Shown: one piece after another, positions 59,388-64,000 of the stretch
Numbering within the stretch: the first letter of the stretch is position 1
How the letters are laid out: every line of letters starts with the position of its first letter
Source: G025836975 sp040391135
GTDB taxonomy: Bacteria > Pseudomonadota > Gammaproteobacteria > Burkholderiales > Burkholderiaceae_B
Direction: 5' to 3'
NCBI GenBank assembly: GCA_040391135.1
Contig: JBEBYL010000011.1
Location: 26,703 to 90,702, forward strand
Length of the DNA: 64,000 nt
Made by a program: the position numbers and the translations under genes
The notes under the pieces: model-generated
Seen by the model: the letters and a program-made list of their open reading frames with translations, nothing else
The model's database searches: none
What the model was told of the DNA's origin: nothing

Positions 59388-61451
59388 CTAGCTGCGCAAG
59401 TAATCCTGTTTATCGCGCATCCAGCGCCGCAAATGGGCCTGGGCATGCTCTGGGTAGCGATCGCGAAGCTCGCGCACGGCCTGCTGGGCCTGCTCGATGA
59501 TGCGGGCGTCCGTTTCAATACTCGCAAAGCGCAGGAGCTCCTGGCCCGACTGCCTTGTGCCCAGGAATTCTCCGGGGCCGCGCATGTCCAGGTCGCGCCG
59601 GGCAATTTCAAAGCCGTCGGATGTCTCATACATGGCCCGCAATCGCTGACGAGCAATCGCCGACAGGGGCGACTGGTACATCAGCACGCAGATGGACTGC
59701 CGGCTTCCCCGCCCCACCCGGCCGCGCAATTGGTGCAACTGCGCCAGGCCGAAGCGTTCGGCGTGCTCGATGATCATGAGCGAGGCATTGGGCACATCGA
59801 CGCCCACCTCGATCACGGTCGTGGCCACAAGCAGGTCTATCCCGCCGGCCCGGAAATCGTTCATGACTTCCTGCTTGGCCGAGGCCGGCAGCTTGCCGTG
59901 CACCAGGCCCACCCGCATGCCGGGCAGCGCCTGGACCAGCCGCGCGTGGGTATCCACCGCTGTCTGCAATTGCAAGGCCTCGCTTTCTTCGACCAGGGGG
60001 CAGACCCAATATGCCTGGCGCCCTTTCCGGACCTCGGCAATCACGCTGCCCAGCACCTCGTCGCGCCGTGCATCGTCGATGAGTTTGGTCAGCACAGGGC
60101 TGCGTCCCGGCGGCAATTCATCGATGACCGATACATCCAGATCGGCAAAAAAAGTCATGGCCAGCGTGCGCGGTATGGGGGTGGCGCTCATGTTCAACTG
60201 ATGCGGAATGTCGGTACCGCGCCCATCCGTCTCTTCACCCTTGCGGCTTAGCTGCAGCCGCTGCCCAACGCCGAAACGGTGCTGCTCGTCGAGTATTGAA
60301 AGGCCCAGCCGTGCAAATACGACTTTGTCCTGGATCAGCGCCTGCGTGCCCACAATAAGCTGCGCCCGCCCCGACTCGATGGAGTCGATGGCGGCCTTGC
60401 GCGCCTTGCCGGTCAGGCTGCCGGTCAGCCAAGCCACCTGCACGCCCAGCGGCTGCAGCCAGGAAGACAGCTTCTGAAAATGCTGTTCGGCCAGGATCTC
60501 GGTGGGCGCCATGATGGCCACCTGGCTGCCGCTGGAAATTGCCTGCGCCGCCGCAAACGCGGCCACGATGGTCTTGCCGCTGCCGACATCGCCTTGCAAC
60601 AGGCGATGCATGGGAAAGCGGCGTGTCAGGTCCCCGGATATTTCCTTGATGACGCGGCGCTGCGCGTCCGTCAGGGTGAATGGCAGGCTGGATTGCAGCG
60701 CCCGGACCAGTTCGCCATTGCCGCCATCCAACGAAGCGGCCCTTTGCCGGCGGCGCGCGGCGCGGGCGGCGGCCAGCGACAGTTGCTGGGCGAGCAGTTC
60801 ATCGAACTTGATGCGGATCCAGGCCGGGTGGCCGCGTTCGATCAGGTCGGCGTAGGAAACGTTGGCGGGAGGATGATGCAGGACCCGGATGGCTTCCGCA
60901 AACGGGATCAGCCCGTAGCGTTCGCAAATCTCCGGCGGCAAGGTGTCCGACAGGTCGGCCTGCTGCAAGGCCTTGTCGATGGCCTTGCGCAAGCTGATCT
61001 GCGACAGTCCGTCGGTCGTGGGATAGACGGGAGTCAATGCGTCGGGCAGCACCGCGCCCGCCGCCGACACCTTGGGATGCACCATTTCGTAGCCGCCAAA
61101 ACCGCTGCGCACTTCGCCGCGCACACGCACGCGCTTGCCCGCCTCTACCTGCTTTTGCTGGCTGGGATAGAAATTGAGCCAGCGCAAGGCAAGCTGCCCG
61201 GTATCGTCCTGGATGACGGCGTGCAGCTGGCGCCGGGGCCTGAACTGCACTTCGCTGCGCACAACTTCGCCCTCGACCTGCGCGGGCATGCCGGGGTGTA
61301 TGGCCGAAATCGGCGCGATGCGCGTTTCATCTTCGTAGCGCAAGGGCAGATGGACGATGAAATCGGAAGGATCGCGCAAGCCCAGATGCAGCAGTTTGCG
61401 CTCCAGCAGCGATGTCGGGCCGCCGGCGGGCGGCTGGGCGGCGGTCTGCAT
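59388..61451 (-). CDS. recG: ATP-dependent DNA helicase RecG
   Basis: A 687-residue helicase: N-terminal wedge/OB domain (PAQVEGEVVRSEVQFRPRRQLHAVIQDDTGQLALRWLNFYPSQ), Walker A QGDVGSGKTIVA, DEQH box SILDEQHRFGVGQR, motifs LNMSATPIPRTLAM, EVGVDVPNASLMII and QLRGRVGRGSRQSICVLMY, and the TRG-type C-terminus. It remodels stalled forks and Holliday junctions. The ATG at 61451 is used; a TTG at 61481 with AGGG upstream would add ten residues. It follows ridA closely on the minus strand. Confidence 0.95.
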   Translation of the reverse strand: MQTAAQPPAGGPTSLLERKLLHLGLRDPSDFIVHLPLRYEDETRIAPISAIHPGMPAQVEGEVVRSEVQFRPRRQLHAVIQDDTGQLALRWLNFYPSQQKQVEAGKRVRVRGEVRSGFGGYEMVHPKVSAAGAVLPDALTPVYPTTDGLSQISLRKAIDKALQQADLSDTLPPEICERYGLIPFAEAIRVLHHPPANVSYADLIERGHPAWIRIKFDELLAQQLSLAAARAARRRQRAASLDGGNGELVRALQSSLPFTLTDAQRRVIKEISGDLTRRFPMHRLLQGDVGSGKTIVAAFAAAQAISSGSQVAIMAPTEILAEQHFQKLSSWLQPLGVQVAWLTGSLTGKARKAAIDSIESGRAQLIVGTQALIQDKVVFARLGLSILDEQHRFGVGQRLQLSRKGEETDGRGTDIPHQLNMSATPIPRTLAMTFFADLDVSVIDELPPGRSPVLTKLIDDARRDEVLGSVIAEVRKGRQAYWVCPLVEESEALQLQTAVDTHARLVQALPGMRVGLVHGKLPASAKQEVMNDFRAGGIDLLVATTVIEVGVDVPNASLMIIEHAERFGLAQLHQLRGRVGRGSRQSICVLMYQSPLSAIARQRLRAMYETSDGFEIARRDLDMRGPGEFLGTRQSGQELLRFASIETDARIIEQAQQAVRELRDRYPEHAQAHLRRWMRDKQDYLRS

Positions 61452-61490
61452 TTTCCGGGGTGATGCCGTGGAAAGCGCCAATGGCCGGCC

Positions 61491-61877
61491 CTAGATGACG
61501 ATGACCGCTTCGACTTCGAATTGCGCGCCTTTGGGCAGGCTGGCCACGCCTATGGTCGAGCGCGCCGGGTAAGGCTGGGGAATGATGTCGGCCATGATGG
61601 CGTTCGCGCTGGCGAACTTGCTCAGATCGGTCAGGAAAAGGGTAAGCTTGACGATGCTGTCCAGCGTCCCGCCGGCAGCCTCGATGACCGCCTGCATATT
61701 GGCGAACGATTGCCGGACCTGCCCTTCGAAGTTTTCGGACACCAGTTCGCCGGTGCCCGGCTCCAGGCCGATCTGGCCCGACAGGTAAACGGTCTTGCCG
61801 GGGCCGCAGGCCACGGCTTGCGAATAGGGACCGACGGCCGCGGGCGCCGCGTCGGTATGGATGATTTGCTTGGCCAT
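61491..61877 (-). CDS. ridA: RidA family deaminase
   Basis: A 128-residue YjgF/RidA protein: AVGPYSQAVACGPGKTVYLSGQIGLEPGTGELV, FLTDLSKFASANAIMADIIP and the signature ARSTIGVASLPKGAQFEVEAVIVI (substrate Arg of RidA in ARSTIG). It hydrolyses reactive enamine/imine intermediates of amino acid metabolism. It precedes recG on the minus strand and may head the ridA-recG-oxyR-dps unit. Confidence 0.93.
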   Translation of the reverse strand: MAKQIIHTDAAPAAVGPYSQAVACGPGKTVYLSGQIGLEPGTGELVSENFEGQVRQSFANMQAVIEAAGGTLDSIVKLTLFLTDLSKFASANAIMADIIPQPYPARSTIGVASLPKGAQFEVEAVIVI

Positions 61878-62021
61878 AAATGAATTCTCTGAAAATATAT
61901 AAAAACAACTATCAGAGTTTAATCATCTATAGCTAGAATTAAAAGCCCCCCTGGTATTGGGACTTTCACCCTAGGCCGGGTCTTTGGGAATCCAGGCGGC
62001 GGCGCAGCCATCCGGCCGCGC

Positions 62022-62798
62022 TTATTTTTCGACGAAAGCGCGTTCGATGACATAGTCGCCCGGCTGGCCCACGCCAGCCGACACCACGAAGCCGCGCGCG
62101 TTGAGCATGCCGCTGACATCGGCCAGCATCTGCGGACTGCCGCAAAGCATGGCGCGGTCGACGGAGGGATCAAGCGGCGGCAATCCTATGTCGGCAAACA
62201 GCCTGCCGGTTTCGACCACATGAGTGATGCGGCCTTCGTTGCGGAACGGCTCGCGCGTGACACTGGGGTAATAGATCAGCTTGTCGCGGACGATGTCGCC
62301 GAAATATTCGTTATTGGGCAATTCGTTCTGTATGAAGTCCGAATAGGCCAGTTCGTTCTTGAAGCGCACGCCGTGGAGCAGCACGATTTTCTCGAAGCGC
62401 TCGTAGATGTCGGGGTCTTTGATGATGCTCATGAAGGGAGCCAGGCCGGTGCCGGTGGCAAACAGGTACAGATGCTTGCCCGGCTTCAGGTCATCGGCGA
62501 CCAGCGTTCCGACGGGCTTTTTGCTGACCAGGATGGAGTCGCCCTCTTTCAGGTGCTGCAGGCGCGAGGTCAGCGGGCCGTCCTGCACCTTGATGCTCAG
62601 GAACTCCAGGTTTTCCTCGTAGTTGGCGCTGGCGATGCTATAGGCGCGCATAAGCGGCTTGCCGTTGACTTCCAGGCCCAGCATGACGAAGTGGCCGTTA
62701 TGGAAGCGCAAGGCGGGATCGCGCGTGGTCTTGAATGAAAACAGGGAATCATTCCAGTGGTGGACGCTAAGAACCTGTTCTGTATTGAAAGCTGCCAT
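62022..62798 (-). CDS. fpr: ferredoxin/flavodoxin-NADP+ reductase
   Basis: A 258-residue FAD enzyme: FAD motif RAYSIAS, NADP motif GTGLAPFMSIIKDP and the C-terminal VIERAFVEK tail with the YVIERAFVEK pattern typical of bacterial Fpr, which ends without a stacking aromatic. It exchanges electrons between NADPH and ferredoxin or flavodoxin, often in oxidative stress and iron release. The ATG at 62798 gives the family length; the longer frame to 62948 runs into the promoter region. Divergent from the iron ABC binding-protein gene. Confidence 0.93.
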   Translation of the reverse strand: MAAFNTEQVLSVHHWNDSLFSFKTTRDPALRFHNGHFVMLGLEVNGKPLMRAYSIASANYEENLEFLSIKVQDGPLTSRLQHLKEGDSILVSKKPVGTLVADDLKPGKHLYLFATGTGLAPFMSIIKDPDIYERFEKIVLLHGVRFKNELAYSDFIQNELPNNEYFGDIVRDKLIYYPSVTREPFRNEGRITHVVETGRLFADIGLPPLDPSVDRAMLCGSPQMLADVSGMLNARGFVVSAGVGQPGDYVIERAFVEK

Positions 62799-63180
62799 GT
62801 GTCTATGAAAAGTAGTTGCCCGCGGCATGAAAACAGCGAGGCAGCAAGAATGCCGCATCGCGCAATAAGGCTTGATTTTAGCCGACCGGGGACGGGCCAT
62901 TCTGAAAGCCCCGCCCTCCCCAAGGATATTACGGCACACCTGCGCCATTTCAAGACGGCGGGCGGGCGTTACGCGCGTCTTGTTTAAGATAGATCAAATA
63001 GAGGGATAAAAAACCACCGGCGGCGGCGCGATATTGCTCCATCAGCTGAAATTCAGTTGAATAGTTGGGGATACTCTGCTATCTTTCGCTTATCTATATG
63101 AGAATCATTACTATTTATAGATAGTAACCCGATTCTCGGCCTTCGACGAATTCCGTCACTATCCTATCTGGAGATCCCTG
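62799..63180. other. 382-bp divergent promoter region between fpr and the iron-binding-protein gene
   Basis: No gene or RNA was found. Contains an imperfect 17-bp palindrome at 63043-63059 (CAGCTGAA-A-TTCAGTTG, one mismatch) and a Fur-like site near 63098-63112. The right half is AT-rich, as expected of a promoter. Confidence 0.6.
63091..63123 (+). promoter_or_regulatory. Fur-like box flanked by an inverted repeat
   Basis: TGAGAATCATTACTA at 63099-63113 matches 11 of 14 defined positions of the 7-1-7 Fur motif TGATAAT-N-ATTATCA. Exact inverted repeats TATCTATA (63091-63098) and TATAGATA (63116-63123) flank it. It lies about 68 bp upstream of an iron-uptake gene, so iron-dependent repression is likely. 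Confidence 0.55.
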
Positions 63181-64000
63181 ATGCGCTCAGTAAAAGAGCT
63201 CAAGCCTTTGTTCCGGTCGTTCGCACTGGCGGGCATTGCCGCGTTTTCAACCTTGTCGGCCACGGCATTCGCCGCTGACGTCAGCCTGTACACCACGCGC
63301 GAGCCCAAGCTTATACAGCCCTTGCTCGACGAGTTCACCAAAGACACCGGCGTCAAGGTGAATACCGTGTTCGTCAAGGACGGCCTGATCGAGCGCGTCA
63401 AGGCCGAAGGCGACAAATCGCCCGCCGATGTCCTTATGACGGTCGATATCGGGAATCTGCTGGACCTGGTCGAAGCCGGCGTCACCCAGCCGATAAATTC
63501 CAAAGTCCTGAACGAGACCATACCCGCCAACCTGCGCGGGGCCGACAACCAATGGTATTCGCTGTCGCTGCGCGACCGGGTCGCCTATGTCGCCAAGGAC
63601 CTGGACGTCAGTGCCATCACCTATGAGGCCCTGGCTGACCCCAAATGGAAAGGCAAGGTCTGCATACGCTCGGGCCAGCATCCTTACAACACCGCGCTCA
63701 TCGCGGCGATGATCGCCCACGACGGCGCTGAAGCCACGGAAGCCTGGCTGCGCAATGTCAAGAACAACCTGGGTCGCAAGGCGGCCGGCGGCGACCGCGA
63801 CGTGGCGCGCGACATCCTGGGCGGCATTTGCGACATCGGCATTGCCAACGCCTACTATGTCGGACGCATGAAAAACGCCGAGCCAGGCACCGACGCGCGC
63901 AAATGGGGCGACGCCATCAAGGTCGTTCGTCCCACCTTCGCCAGCGAAAAAAGCCGCGGCACGCATGTTAATATTTCCGGCGCTTCGGTGGCCAAGTATG
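63181..64000 (+). CDS. Fe(3+) ABC transporter substrate-binding protein (3' partial)
   Basis: Translated directly from the sequence; the frame runs off the right edge after 273 residues. Begins MRSVKELKPLFRSFALAGIA with a signal peptide (cleavage near AFA-ADV), followed by VSLYTTREPKLIQPLLDEFTKDTGVKV, DVLMTVDIGNLLDLVEAGV, WYSLSLRDRVAYVAKD and GGICDIGIANAYYVGRM. These are the FbpA/IdiA-type ferric-binding protein blocks with Tyr residues for iron. GGAG lies 7 bases before the ATG. Preceded by a Fur-like box, which fits iron-repressed uptake. Permease and ATPase genes probably follow outside the window. Confidence 0.9.
   Translation, partial: MRSVKELKPLFRSFALAGIAAFSTLSATAFAADVSLYTTREPKLIQPLLDEFTKDTGVKVNTVFVKDGLIERVKAEGDKSPADVLMTVDIGNLLDLVEAGVTQPINSKVLNETIPANLRGADNQWYSLSLRDRVAYVAKDLDVSAITYEALADPKWKGKVCIRSGQHPYNTALIAAMIAHDGAEATEAWLRNVKNNLGRKAAGGDRDVARDILGGICDIGIANAYYVGRMKNAEPGTDARKWGDAIKVVRPTFASEKSRGTHVNISGASVAKY

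Noticed and set aside
62980..62998. FNR-like half-site TTTAAGATAGATCAA upstream of fpr
   Set aside because: Only one half matches the consensus; too weak to claim.

Overview
The window is a stretch of chromosome from a GC-rich betaproteobacterium, most likely family Alcaligenaceae (Bordetella/Achromobacter/Pusillimonas-like). The evidence is the abundance of Bug-type (TctC) receptors beside TctA/TctB permease genes, CoA-linked catabolic clusters with IclR, GntR and LysR regulators, and a ridA-recG-oxyR-dps run. No rRNA, tRNA, CRISPR array, insertion sequence or phage gene was seen. Coding density is high. Only two gene-free gaps exceed 300 bases: 41444-42017, which holds a long palindromic element, and 62799-63180, a divergent promoter region with a Fur-like site.

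Layout. 1-1339: the C-terminal half of an Omp85-type outer-membrane barrel (cut by the left edge) and a small exported surface-antigen-like protein, in DNA that looks less GC-rich than the rest. 1423-7771: an IclR regulator divergent from a Bug receptor, a crotonase, an ADP-forming acyl-CoA synthetase and an MmgE/PrpD protein, probably one catabolic operon for an unidentified organic acid. 7855-12522: a small membrane protein, an OmpR-type two-component system and tctBA. 12581-14467 (minus): an ECF sigma factor, its anti-sigma, a 46-residue lipoprotein and an exported repeat protein. 14683-18022: arfB, then a second Bug receptor with a fumarylacetoacetase-family enzyme divergent from a GntR regulator. 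18100-21297: small redox and stress genes and a ChrA chromate transporter.

21302-27390: central sugar metabolism on the minus strand (GH15, PQQ sugar dehydrogenase, zwf, gnd) with a universal stress protein under an apparent FNR-type promoter. 27507-33141: a thioredoxin-like protein, then a minus-strand run of epd, fumC, a DUF488 gene and the nfeD/slipin pair. 33269-38846: mmsA divergent from a LysR regulator, then a glycerate module (D-2-hydroxyacid dehydrogenase, glycerate kinase, SDR). 38962-43256: an S9 peptidase, a GST, the palindromic element and an MFS exporter. 43253-48096: a complete liv branched-chain amino acid ABC operon. 48328-53635: proC divergent from a ugpBAEC glycerol-3-phosphate uptake operon preceded by a Pho-box-like repeat. 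53678-57614: a class C beta-lactamase, an uncharacterised protein with a PD-(D/E)XK-like signature, and a second, solitary LivK. 57800-61877: dps, oxyR, recG, ridA. 62022-64000: fpr divergent from an iron ABC binding protein that runs off the right edge.

Together the genes describe a metabolically versatile, acid- and amino-acid-scavenging heterotroph with layered transcriptional control. The least explained items are the acid-catabolic cluster at 1.4-7.8 kb, the ECF-sigma/lipoprotein operon with a candidate self-promoter, the roughly 230-bp palindromic intergenic element, the PD-(D/E)XK-like protein, and the hairpins between binding-protein and permease genes in both ABC operons.
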